From positions 434,001-498,000 of the forward strand of contig CP138327.1 of NCBI GenBank assembly GCA_037956075.1: DNA of 64,000 nt, given 5' to 3'. The notes beneath the pieces are model-generated. The model did no database searches. It saw only the letters and a program-made list of their open reading frames with translations, and was not told where the DNA came from. Shown one piece after another: positions 43,572 to 51,279 of the stretch (its first letter is position 1; each line of letters opens with the position of its first letter). This DNA comes from Catillopecten margaritatus gill symbiont (lineage in GTDB: Bacteria > Pseudomonadota > Gammaproteobacteria > PS1 > Pseudothioglobaceae). Made by a program: the position numbers and the translations under genes.

Positions 43572-44629
43572 ATTCACAAGCACTTTTAAAATCCATTATC
43601 CAGCGTGTTGCCACGGGCCCCGATCTAAGCAAAGACATTGCCTTTGAAGAAGCCAGAGATGGAATGCAAGCCATCTTGCGTGGCGAAATTGATGATGTAC
43701 AATCGGCAATTTTCTTAATTGCTTTGCGAATGAAGCGCGAAAGCATGGAGGAGAATGAAGGAATTTTGGCGGGCATCCTCTTAGAAAGTGACAAGCGGCA
43801 AGTGGCTGTGGATGATTTGGTAGATTTGGGTGACCCGTATAGTGGTTACAACCGTTCAATCCCTGTATCATCGTTCTTACCACCTGTTTTGGCAGAGTTA
43901 GGTTTGCCGACGGTGATTCACGGATTGAACAGCGTATCGCCAAAATTTGGACTTACACATCGCCACATCAGTCAAGCCTTAGGTTTGAGTGTTGGCCATT
44001 CAACCACAGAGGCAAAAGCACGATTGGAAAACCCCACAATTGGTTGGAGTTATATCGACCAAGCCAGTTATTGTAAGGGTTTACACGATTTGGTGTCATT
44101 GCGTGATCGCATCATTAAACGCACTGTCATTAACACGGTGGAAACTTTAATCGCTCCATTGCGTGGAAAAACCACACACTCAATTTTGGGCTATGTGCAC
44201 AAACCTTACCCGCCAATTTATGCGCATTTGGTCAATGCATCTGGGATGGATACGGCACTTTTAGTGCGTGGTGTTGAGGGGGGTGTGATTCCCTCTTTGC
44301 GCCAAAAAGGCTTAATGGTGTCTTATCAAGGTATTGAGGAAAAAGACCGTGTCGATATTGAACCTAAATCGCTCGGCATTGAACAAGAAATGCGTGCGAT
44401 TGCTTTCCCTGAAGGCTTAACGGTTGAAAATGGTATTGAAGCACTCGCAGAATATACTGTTTCCCTTGGTAAAGCAGCACTTTCAGGTGAGAAGGGGATG
44501 TTTTATGATGGCTTAGTTTTATCGGCAAGTTTGGTGTTATGGCACACAAAAAAGGCAAACTCTCTTGAAGATGCGGCGGAAATGGTTAGAGTCACTTTAG
44601 ATTCAGGTAAGGTATTAAGTCGTTTATAA
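43568..44629 (+). CDS. TrpD2/anthranilate phosphoribosyltransferase-like protein
   Basis: The 353-residue protein is of the TrpD/nucleoside phosphorylase-type fold: DDVQSAIFLIALRMKRESMEE in the helical domain, and HGLNSVSPKFGLTHRHISQALG where TrpD has its glycine-rich site. The PRPP-binding GTGGD loop of real TrpD is replaced (LGDPYSGYNRSIPV), as in YbiB/TrpD2 proteins, some of which bind nucleic acids. It is unlikely to make tryptophan. It is coupled by overlap to the Rieske gene. Confidence 0.8.
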   Translation: MNSQALLKSIIQRVATGPDLSKDIAFEEARDGMQAILRGEIDDVQSAIFLIALRMKRESMEENEGILAGILLESDKRQVAVDDLVDLGDPYSGYNRSIPVSSFLPPVLAELGLPTVIHGLNSVSPKFGLTHRHISQALGLSVGHSTTEAKARLENPTIGWSYIDQASYCKGLHDLVSLRDRIIKRTVINTVETLIAPLRGKTTHSILGYVHKPYPPIYAHLVNASGMDTALLVRGVEGGVIPSLRQKGLMVSYQGIEEKDRVDIEPKSLGIEQEMRAIAFPEGLTVENGIEALAEYTVSLGKAALSGEKGMFYDGLVLSASLVLWHTKKANSLEDAAEMVRVTLDSGKVLSRL

Positions 44630-44650
44630 CTAGTAAAAAAGGAGAAGAAA

Positions 44651-45112
44651 ATGAACAATATTATTAAAATGAGCGTCAGTTGGTTGATTGCCTTATGGTC
44701 GTCATATGTCTTTTTAGGTTCGTTGCCTTATAAATTTAACGGTGCAGCGGAGCCTTTACATATTTTTTCTACTTTAGGTACATGGATGAGTGGCTTTTTG
44801 GGCGACACAATAGGAGGGTTATTTACTCAATATGGCGCTTATCTCGTAGGGTTTTTTGAATTACTTACAGCTTTGGTTTTATTGTCTCCTGTATTGATAT
44901 GGTCACAAAGACAGAAATTACATTGTATTGGCGGTTTAATGGCGGCTGTAGTGATGAGTGGTGCAGTATTTTTCCATTTATTTACCCCGCTTGGTTGGGT
45001 GGTTAAATGGAGTGAAAATGGACAAATACAAACCGACGCAGGTTTGGCAAATGCGGCACTTTCTATTTTGATTTTAGGTGTTATTATGGTTGTGATTAAT
45101 AAAAAAGCATAA
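44651..45112 (+). CDS. four-helix membrane protein (DoxX-like)
   Basis: The 153-residue product has four predicted membrane helices (about 5-22, 55-85, 92-115 and 130-150) and a layout like DoxX/TQO small-subunit-like proteins, with SLPYKFNGAAEPLHIFSTL after helix 1. Function cannot be named from sequence. A strong AAGGAGAAG ribosome site precedes it. It lies 1 bp before the decarboxylase gene, so it is probably part of that pathway. Confidence 0.65.
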   Translation: MNNIIKMSVSWLIALWSSYVFLGSLPYKFNGAAEPLHIFSTLGTWMSGFLGDTIGGLFTQYGAYLVGFFELLTALVLLSPVLIWSQRQKLHCIGGLMAAVVMSGAVFFHLFTPLGWVVKWSENGQIQTDAGLANAALSILILGVIMVVINKKA

Positions 45113-45113
45113 T

Positions 45114-46499
45114 ATGGAAAAAAGGGATATTTTACAAAAAATAATTCAAATTCTTGACGGTGAAAATCTAAAAACAAATAATCAACCCATTAACCATCAG
45201 TCAGTTGATGAATTAAAAAAAATACTCAACCTGAATAAAGATACCAGTCCGCAACAGTGGAGTGAAATATTTACATGGATAAAGCAATACCTGCAATATT
45301 CCCCCAATACCAGTCACCCTAATTTTGCTAATCGTATGTGGTCAGGCGCTAACCCATCTTCGATTGCAGGTGAAATTATTGTTGCATTAAGTAATACTTC
45401 AAATTGCACTTTTGAATCCGCCCCCGTTGCAACACTGATGGAAACCTATATGGTTGAGCAAATGCTTGAGATAGTGGGTTTTAAAAAGGGTGAAGGGCAG
45501 ATGACTACAGGCTCCTCTAATGCTAATATGATTGCAATGATGGTTGCGCGTAATCAAGCATTAGAAACCGTAAAACAACAGGGTCTATTTAGGCAAAAAC
45601 CTTTATTTGCTTTTGTAAATGAACATGCGCACTATTCACTGGATAAGGCAGCCAATATACTAGGTATTGGCACAAACAACCTAATCAAAGTTCCTGCACT
45701 AGAAGATGGTTCAATGGATGTAGCCCAATTAGATATTTCTATTCAAAGTATTAAGCAACAAGAGGGGGTTGTGTTTTTTGTTTGCGCCACATTAGGTACA
45801 ACAGTACAGGGCGCCTATGACAATATTAAGGCGTTAACAGCACTAAAGAAGCGACATAATTTTTGGCTACATGGTGATGGCGCCTGGGGCGGGGCTGCAA
45901 TGATGAGTTCAACATTAAAAACTAAATTTTTAACAAATATTGAACAATTAGATTCTTTTACAATGGATTTCCACAAAATGTTAGGCAGTAATTTAATGTG
46001 TAACTTTCTTTTATTAAATCATCAAAATTTACTCTCTTGTACTTGTGCAGATGGCGATAATAGCTATATTTTTAGAGATAATGAAGTTGATTTAGGTGTT
46101 GCATCCCTACAATGCGGTCGTCGTGTTGACAGTCTCAAGTGGTTTTTAGATTGGAAGTTTTACACCCGACAGGGGTTTGCTGAGAGAGTTGAAAATTATT
46201 ATCAACTGGCACAATTTTCCGAACATTTTATTAATAAAAGTGCAGAGTTAGAGATGGTGTCTGAACGAGTCTCTTTCAATATCTGTTTTCGGTTTAAGGC
46301 AGATAATGCAAATACTTTTAATCAGCAGTTGCGTGACACTTTGCTTGAGCAAGAGATGGCATTGCTGTCTTTAGCGTATATTGGTAAAAAATTGGTGTTT
46401 AGGCTGTTGATTGCCAACATTAACTTGGACAAAGTGAAACTTACCACCTTGTTTAATCGTTTAATTGAAACAGGAGTAAAAATACAGGGCCATGTTTAA
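45114..46499 (+). CDS. PLP-dependent group II amino-acid decarboxylase
   Basis: The 461-residue enzyme belongs to the glutamate/cysteine-sulfinate/aromatic decarboxylase family: TTGSSNANMIAMMVARN (about 123), HAHYSLDKAANILGIG (about 170), WLHGDGAWGGAA with the Asp that contacts the PLP ring, and the PLP lysine Lys288 in FTMDFHKMLG. The gene overlaps a cysteine-dioxygenase-like gene by 8 bp, which makes cysteine sulfinate (giving hypotaurine) an attractive substrate; glutamate, aspartate or a diamine precursor remain possible. Confidence 0.85.
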   Translation: MEKRDILQKIIQILDGENLKTNNQPINHQSVDELKKILNLNKDTSPQQWSEIFTWIKQYLQYSPNTSHPNFANRMWSGANPSSIAGEIIVALSNTSNCTFESAPVATLMETYMVEQMLEIVGFKKGEGQMTTGSSNANMIAMMVARNQALETVKQQGLFRQKPLFAFVNEHAHYSLDKAANILGIGTNNLIKVPALEDGSMDVAQLDISIQSIKQQEGVVFFVCATLGTTVQGAYDNIKALTALKKRHNFWLHGDGAWGGAAMMSSTLKTKFLTNIEQLDSFTMDFHKMLGSNLMCNFLLLNHQNLLSCTCADGDNSYIFRDNEVDLGVASLQCGRRVDSLKWFLDWKFYTRQGFAERVENYYQLAQFSEHFINKSAELEMVSERVSFNICFRFKADNANTFNQQLRDTLLEQEMALLSLAYIGKKLVFRLLIANINLDKVKLTTLFNRLIETGVKIQGHV

Positions 46500-46980
46500 A
46501 AAAATTCAAAAATATAACTATCAACACCCAATTGATTTTAATTTTTCTGCATTGGCTGAGTTATTAAATGCAGAAAAATATGAGTTGGCAAATGAGGAAA
46601 TTCAAATATTAGCAAGTCAAATAGCATCTGATAAGCTGCCTTTTGAGCAGAATAATTACACTCGAAGTGTTGTTATTGATAATCAAAAATATTGGTTAGG
46701 TTTACTGAATTGGGATAAAGGCGCAATGACACGCATTCATGGGCATCCAGACCATGCTGTTGTATTTGTTCTTAAGGGGCGATTATCTTGTAAAAATTTT
46801 ACCAAAGACCCTTTATCTGAGTTAGACAGTAGTGAAATAAAAAGTGGAAAATATCGATATAACAAGGGAGTTCAAGGGAAAATGGATAATTACATTCATC
46901 AAATTAACGCTATAGAGCCGAGTGTTAGCTTGCATTTTTACTCAGACAATCCTGCCAAAGGAGAAATTTTTGACTTTTAA
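46492..46980 (+). CDS. cysteine dioxygenase-like cupin
   Basis: The 162-residue protein has the cupin iron site of cysteine/thiol dioxygenases: His83 and His85 in RIHGHPDH, and His136 in DNYIHQI as third ligand, with Tyr150 as a candidate for the active-site Tyr. These enzymes oxidise cysteine or 3-mercaptopropionate to the sulfinate. It overlaps the preceding decarboxylase, so an oxidation-decarboxylation sequence from cysteine to hypotaurine is a reasonable inference. Confidence 0.78.
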   Translation: MFKKIQKYNYQHPIDFNFSALAELLNAEKYELANEEIQILASQIASDKLPFEQNNYTRSVVIDNQKYWLGLLNWDKGAMTRIHGHPDHAVVFVLKGRLSCKNFTKDPLSELDSSEIKSGKYRYNKGVQGKMDNYIHQINAIEPSVSLHFYSDNPAKGEIFDF

Positions 46981-47776
46981 ATTAATTTTTTATTATATTT
47001 ATTGGTCAATTCGCTTAGGTATCCCGCCTTGGTATTATTTTCAAATTAATGCCGAGTGGTATAACAAAGAAAAAGGCTTTTATTCTAAAATTGACATAGA
47101 CGGACATATCCCCAAAAAATGGCGATTGCAACAAGCTTACCTTGATAAGAGTAACCTACCCAGTGATTTCCCTGTTTTTTTCAAACCCGAATGGGGGCAA
47201 AACTCTAACGGTGTTGTGCGAATTGATAATGCACAAGATTTTATGGGCTTTGAAAGTAGCAGTAAAATCCCTTACATTGTGCAATATGCAGCTCATGAAC
47301 GCAACGAGTACGAAGTTTTTTTCATTCGTGATGCCAAACATAAAAATCAACTCAGCACTTTGAATATTGCCCAATCAATCAACCGTTCAAATGAACGCTA
47401 TCCGATTAATTGCATCCATAATAAAGCAGTCACTTACCGAGATGTTACCTCCGACTTTAACGCTCAAGAATTAGAGGTTTTACATCGGTATTTACGAGAA
47501 TTGCCCGATTTTCGCATCGCCAGAGTAGGGCTTAGGGCAGATTCTAAGGCAGACCTGCTTGCGGGTGATTTTCATATCATTGAAATTAATTTATTTGCTC
47601 CATTTCCTATTCATTTATTAGATAATACAATCTCTAAAAAATCCAAACACCAGTTTATCAAAACCAATATGAAACACCTTGTTAAGGTCAGCAAAACAAT
47701 CCCTAAAACAGCCTTTAATCGCTTTGTTTTCTCTAAAAAAATTATTAAACACTATCAATCAAAGGCTGGAGAATAA
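46970..47776 (+). CDS. ATP-grasp-like ligase 1
   Basis: I place the start at TTG 46970, with AAAGGAG (46957-46963) six bases upstream, overlapping the cupin stop by 11 bp; a more upstream start lies deep in the cupin gene. The 268-residue protein contains VFFKPEWGQNSNGV, an ATP-grasp-type phosphate/Lys strand, and FHIIEINLFAPFP, the Mg-binding Glu-x-Asn of ATP-grasp ligases. It should join a carboxylate to an amine or similar group. Substrates are unknown. Confidence 0.75.
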   Translation: MTFKLIFYYIYWSIRLGIPPWYYFQINAEWYNKEKGFYSKIDIDGHIPKKWRLQQAYLDKSNLPSDFPVFFKPEWGQNSNGVVRIDNAQDFMGFESSSKIPYIVQYAAHERNEYEVFFIRDAKHKNQLSTLNIAQSINRSNERYPINCIHNKAVTYRDVTSDFNAQELEVLHRYLRELPDFRIARVGLRADSKADLLAGDFHIIEINLFAPFPIHLLDNTISKKSKHQFIKTNMKHLVKVSKTIPKTAFNRFVFSKKIIKHYQSKAGE

Positions 47777-48675
47777 TGCGATTATTGCATCGATTTTTAT
47801 CGCACTTTTTTCTCTCAGGGTGCAGTGATTACAACCCCTTAAGTGTGCGGCGTGCTTGTCGCTCTAAAGCACAGGCGAGATTGGCGTTTGAAAAAAATGC
47901 ATTACCTTACGCCAAAGGTAGAACCTTTATTAATCCTTATTCAGCGTTTAAATTTTGTCAACAGCAGGGCTTCCCACTGGTTGTTAAGCCAAATGTCGGT
48001 GGTTTTTCCCGAGGTGCTTATTTCCCTATTCAAAATAAAACTCAATTATTAAAAGCCACGATCGGCGTTAAAAAATGGTGGCCAAATAGCATCATAGAAG
48101 AATATTTACTCGGCAAAAACTACCGTGTGGTAATGACAAAATTTGGGGTTATGTCAGTGCTTAGACGCTACCCGCCTTTTGTCGTAGGGGATGGATTAAG
48201 CTCGATTAGTGCCTTGATTGATGCTGAAAACAAACAAAGAGAGCAGAGGCAACTTGCGCCCATTATTCAGTTAATACCCAAAAATAGAGCCATTAAAAAT
48301 CACTTAAAACAACAGGGTATGAATTTTCCCAGTATTCCTGAAACTGATAAAAGGATTTATTTACACCATAAAATTTCGCTTAAATTGGGTTCAAGTATCG
48401 AAGTGGTTGAGAAGAGCAAACTGACAGAAAACAATAAACAAAATTTAAGCAAAATATTGAATTTTTTTAAAGCCAATATCTTGGGTATTGATGTGATTTG
48501 CGAACAAGGCATTGAAGTTGATTTTAATGCACAAAAGTGCATTTTTTTAGAACTTAATTCACGCCCCTTTTTAAAAATGCATGACAACCCTAGATACGGT
48601 AAAAAACCCGAAGATTTAGATGATTTTTACCATAAATTAAACCAATTAAAAGTAACAGATAATGCAAAATATTAG
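47776..48675 (+). CDS. ATP-grasp ligase 2 (cyanophycin synthetase/GshF-like)
   Basis: The 299-residue protein has PLVVKPNVGGFSRGA, IIEEYLLGKNYRVVM, then the RRYPPFVVGDGLSSISALID block and FLELNSRPF, in the order and with the GDG...LI signature found in the ATP-grasp part of cyanophycin synthetase and GshF. It would form an amide bond to an amino acid or peptide. It overlaps the previous ATP-grasp gene by one base, so the two probably act on one product. Confidence 0.8.
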   Translation: MRLLHRFLSHFFLSGCSDYNPLSVRRACRSKAQARLAFEKNALPYAKGRTFINPYSAFKFCQQQGFPLVVKPNVGGFSRGAYFPIQNKTQLLKATIGVKKWWPNSIIEEYLLGKNYRVVMTKFGVMSVLRRYPPFVVGDGLSSISALIDAENKQREQRQLAPIIQLIPKNRAIKNHLKQQGMNFPSIPETDKRIYLHHKISLKLGSSIEVVEKSKLTENNKQNLSKILNFFKANILGIDVICEQGIEVDFNAQKCIFLELNSRPFLKMHDNPRYGKKPEDLDDFYHKLNQLKVTDNAKY

Positions 48676-49222
48676 TAAAAAATACTTGTTTTATGGGTTT
48701 ATTTTCATCAATATAGCCATTATTGCCTATTTGTATTTCAGCGGCTATACATTTGACCCCATGATGATTAAAGAGTTTTTAACAGGGCAGAATTTTTTAG
48801 TGGCTTATATCGGCTACATCCTCATTTTGATTGTGCGTGGCTTAACGCTGTTACCAGGCACTGCTTTTTTATTGGCAGGCATCTATGTTTTTTCCTTTAT
48901 TCAAGTATTTTTTGCTATTCAAATTGCCATTATCGGTTATTGCTTTATCATTTATAACTTTGCACACAAACTAAATTTTAAAGTGCCACAAAAAATATTG
49001 GACTATGAACATAAAATTAAAGCCAAAGAAATCCCTATTATTTTTGCCTTATGTTTTATCCCAGGTATTTCAATCAATGTATTAATTTATTTCCTAACCA
49101 TTATAGAAGTTAAATTCAAAAACATACTGATTGGTATTATTGCTGGCACCTCTATTACCTCAGTAATTTATATATCAATCATTACTGGTGTATTTGAATC
49201 AGCGGATTATGTGCTTAATTAA
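48662..49222 (+). CDS. VTT/DedA-type membrane protein (TVP38-like)
   Basis: The 186-residue protein has about five membrane helices and two re-entrant-type segments with Gly/Pro: RGLTLLPGTAFLLAG (about 59-73) and CFIPGISINVLIYFL near 136, the arrangement of VTT/TVP38 proteins, some of which move lipids across membranes. It overlaps the ATP-grasp 2 gene by 14 bp and ends the plus-strand run. It could handle a lipid or membrane-bound product of the cluster, but this is inference. Confidence 0.7.
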   Translation: MQNISKKYLFYGFIFINIAIIAYLYFSGYTFDPMMIKEFLTGQNFLVAYIGYILILIVRGLTLLPGTAFLLAGIYVFSFIQVFFAIQIAIIGYCFIIYNFAHKLNFKVPQKILDYEHKIKAKEIPIIFALCFIPGISINVLIYFLTIIEVKFKNILIGIIAGTSITSVIYISIITGVFESADYVLN

Positions 49223-49409
49223 GCGTTTTAAACTGATTTCCCCCCAGCCAAAAATTATTGGCACTGGCAATAGTGCCATAAATAGCATATTCATTACCTT
49301 TAGATTCAAAACCATACCAAGCATGTTTGCTATAAACAAAATCAAGCGCAAACACTTGTAAAGTAAAAAAACTGAGTAATGTCAATAGAGTTATTTTTGT
49401 TTTTTGCAT
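49215..49409 (-). CDS. small secreted protein downstream of the anti-sigma gene
   Basis: The 64-residue product has a signal peptide (MQKTKITLLTLLSFFTLQVFA) and a mature part of about 43 residues with several aromatics (HAWYGFESKGNEY). No family is recognised. It follows the anti-sigma gene by 15 bp on the same strand and so probably belongs to that regulon. Its end overlaps the end of the VTT gene on the other strand by 8 bp. Confidence 0.55.
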   Translation of the reverse strand: MQKTKITLLTLLSFFTLQVFALDFVYSKHAWYGFESKGNEYAIYGTIASANNFWLGGNQFKTLN

Positions 49410-49424
49410 GTCGTTCTCTCTTGC

Positions 49425-49928
49425 TTAGAAAGTCCATTCCCCCTGGTAACTGATAAGCGTAGGTGTAGAGGGTAACGGATTATCTTTATTTTCAAATGAA
49501 ATAATGATTGTGCCTTTTTTAAGCATTGATAAGACTTCTGAATTAAGATTAAAAGTTTTTTTACCCGTTTCAGGCATAGCCCCGACTAACAGCATTTTAT
49601 CCCCTTTTTTAATCCAGAGTGTGCAGGCATTTTTTTCATTAACATGCTGGTGGGTAGTGGCAACAACGGATATCTGTTGTTTGGATAAGTCGGTATTAAT
49701 GTCCCAGTCCAGTTGCGCATGAACAGTTTGATTAATAAGTGTAACGCTAAGCAACAAACCCAAACTGGTAACGCCACTCAATATATAACCCCAGTATTTG
49801 CGTAACTGGCTTACTTGCCCCGTAAACCCTAAGTCAAGTTCACTGCTAATATTTCGCCAAACTTGTTTTTTTACTTTTTTACTTAAAGGGACGATGATAT
49901 TTAATAGCGTTAATTGTTTGCGATTCAT
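49425..49928 (-). CDS. anti-sigma factor (RskA-like)
   Basis: The 167-residue protein has a cytoplasmic N-terminus of about 45 residues, one membrane helix (YWGYILSGVTSLGLLLSVTLI, about 45-65) and a periplasmic domain with the RskA-type order ...TLWIKKGDKMLLVGAMPETG. It would hold the ECF sigma factor encoded just upstream at the membrane. The two genes overlap by 4 bp. The usual zinc-binding HxxxCxxC anti-sigma motif is absent. Confidence 0.78.
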   Translation of the reverse strand: MNRKQLTLLNIIVPLSKKVKKQVWRNISSELDLGFTGQVSQLRKYWGYILSGVTSLGLLLSVTLINQTVHAQLDWDINTDLSKQQISVVATTHQHVNEKNACTLWIKKGDKMLLVGAMPETGKKTFNLNSEVLSMLKKGTIIISFENKDNPLPSTPTLISYQGEWTF

Positions 49929-50458
49929 AAGGACTCCATGCAGCTTTTTAATTTTAACAAAGAACGAGACACCCAGGGTTTAATGGTGTTTTCTGAACGA
50001 TTCATATTTTTGGCAACTTGTGCATAGGTTTTATTGTGAAAATAAATGAAAAAAACCGCATCTCTAACATTGCTTGGCAACTGCTCTAAACAGTGCTCAA
50101 GTTGTTTTTTGTTTTCACTTTGTTCCAATTTTTCCAGCAGTTGAATTTGCTCATCATCAATCACGCTCAAATCAAAATCATCATAAACAGGCAGGCGTTT
50201 TTTACGATAAAAATCAATCGCATGATTGCGTGCAATGGTTACCATCCAAGTTAGGGGCTTGGCTTTCTCCTGATTATATTTTTCAAAATTATGATAAATT
50301 TTCACAAACACCTCTTGTAAACACTCCTCACTTATCTGCTCTTGTTTTAAGATACGCAAAATAACGCCGTAAAGTTGCGTAGCGGATAATTGATAAATTT
50401 TTTGAAAATTTCTATTGCTTAATGGGCGAGAGAAATAGTAGTTAAGGTTTTTGTTCAT
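49925..50458 (-). CDS. ECF-type RNA polymerase sigma factor
   Basis: From the ATG at 50458 the protein has about 177 residues with sigma region 2 (EECLQEVFVKIYHNFEKY, then WMVTIARNHAIDFYRKKR) and region 4 (LPSNVRDAVFFIYFHNKTYAQVAKNM). It resembles SigK-type ECF factors, which are paired with RskA anti-sigma factors, as here. An extended start at 50497 is possible but lacks support. A long inverted repeat (50547-50609) lies in the divergent region upstream. Confidence 0.87.
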   Translation of the reverse strand: MNKNLNYYFSRPLSNRNFQKIYQLSATQLYGVILRILKQEQISEECLQEVFVKIYHNFEKYNQEKAKPLTWMVTIARNHAIDFYRKKRLPVYDDFDLSVIDDEQIQLLEKLEQSENKKQLEHCLEQLPSNVRDAVFFIYFHNKTYAQVAKNMNRSENTIKPWVSRSLLKLKSCMESL

Positions 50459-50546
50459 TGAAGTGATTTTACGAATTTTTTTTATAAAGTGTTGCAACTT
50501 TCTAAAAATAAATTGCGTAATTTAAATAGTAAGATTTTTAGCAATA

Positions 50547-50609
50547 TTTTTTATAATCACAATTAAGTTGTTTCCCCCTTCCTCTCAACTTGATTGTGAT
50601 TATAAAAAA
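50547..50609. promoter_or_regulatory. 24-bp inverted repeat between divergent sigma and rhodanese genes
   Basis: The left arm 50547-50570 starts TTTTTTATAATCACAA and the right arm 50586-50609 ends TTGTGATTATAAAAAA; they pair with one mismatch around a pyrimidine-rich 15-base loop. The right arm contains the -35 TTGATT (50590-50595) of the rhodanese promoter; its -10 TATAAT is at 50614-50619 (18-bp spacing). It may be an operator or a bidirectional terminator. Confidence 0.75.
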
Positions 50610-50647
50610 CCACTATAATTACTCATGATTACACAAGAATCATTTCT

Positions 50648-51091
50648 ATGAAAAAAATCACATTAATATTACTGACATTATTCCCTTTATTTGCGAATGC
50701 AGATTTTACAACATTGTCAACAGAGCAAGTGCAAGATAAAATCACACAAGAGGTTGTTATTATTGATGTTCGAAGACAGGATGAATATAATAAATATGGC
50801 GTTATTGCCGGCGCACACAAACTTACTTTTTTTGATGAAAGAGGTAATTACAATGCAAAAAAATGGCTGGAAGATTTAGCAAAAATTGTTAAAACCAAAG
50901 ACACGCCTTTTATCTTGGTTTGTGCACACGCCATTCGCACTAACACCATTGGCAACTTTTTAAACACAAAAACCGACTATAAAAATATTTTTGAGCTAAA
51001 GGGCGGTATCATCGATAGCTGGATAGACAAAGGTCTAGCAACAACTAAAATCCCCGCAGGTAAGGCCAAACCTCGATATAAATTTTGGTAA
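50648..51091 (+). CDS. periplasmic rhodanese-domain protein
   Basis: The 147-residue protein has a signal peptide (MKKITLILLTLFPLFANA) and one rhodanese domain with IIDVRRQDEY and the active-site Cys92 in LVCAHAIRT. Rhodaneses carry sulfane sulfur; a periplasmic one suits an organism that handles thiosulfate or sulfide. It has a clear sigma-70-like promoter of its own and is divergent from the ECF sigma gene, which may control it. Confidence 0.87.
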   Translation: MKKITLILLTLFPLFANADFTTLSTEQVQDKITQEVVIIDVRRQDEYNKYGVIAGAHKLTFFDERGNYNAKKWLEDLAKIVKTKDTPFILVCAHAIRTNTIGNFLNTKTDYKNIFELKGGIIDSWIDKGLATTKIPAGKAKPRYKFW

Positions 51092-51279
51092 TAACAGAAT
51101 GCCTACTTTCAAGAAACAGGTCTAATTCGTTGATAACAAATGTCCCGAGCTGAAAACTGATTTAAAAAAATATTATCTAAAAAATTTATTAGAACACAGC
51201 GACTAAAAACGGGTAATATTATCAATATATGGTTTGGGTTTTTCAGTATCTTATGCCGCTTATAAAAAAAAGGAGAGGT

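Noticed and set aside
51092-51279. A start at 51229 for the glutamate synthase-like protein
   Set aside because: The ATG at 51280 has the strong ribosome site AAAGGAGAGG; the upstream segment does not.
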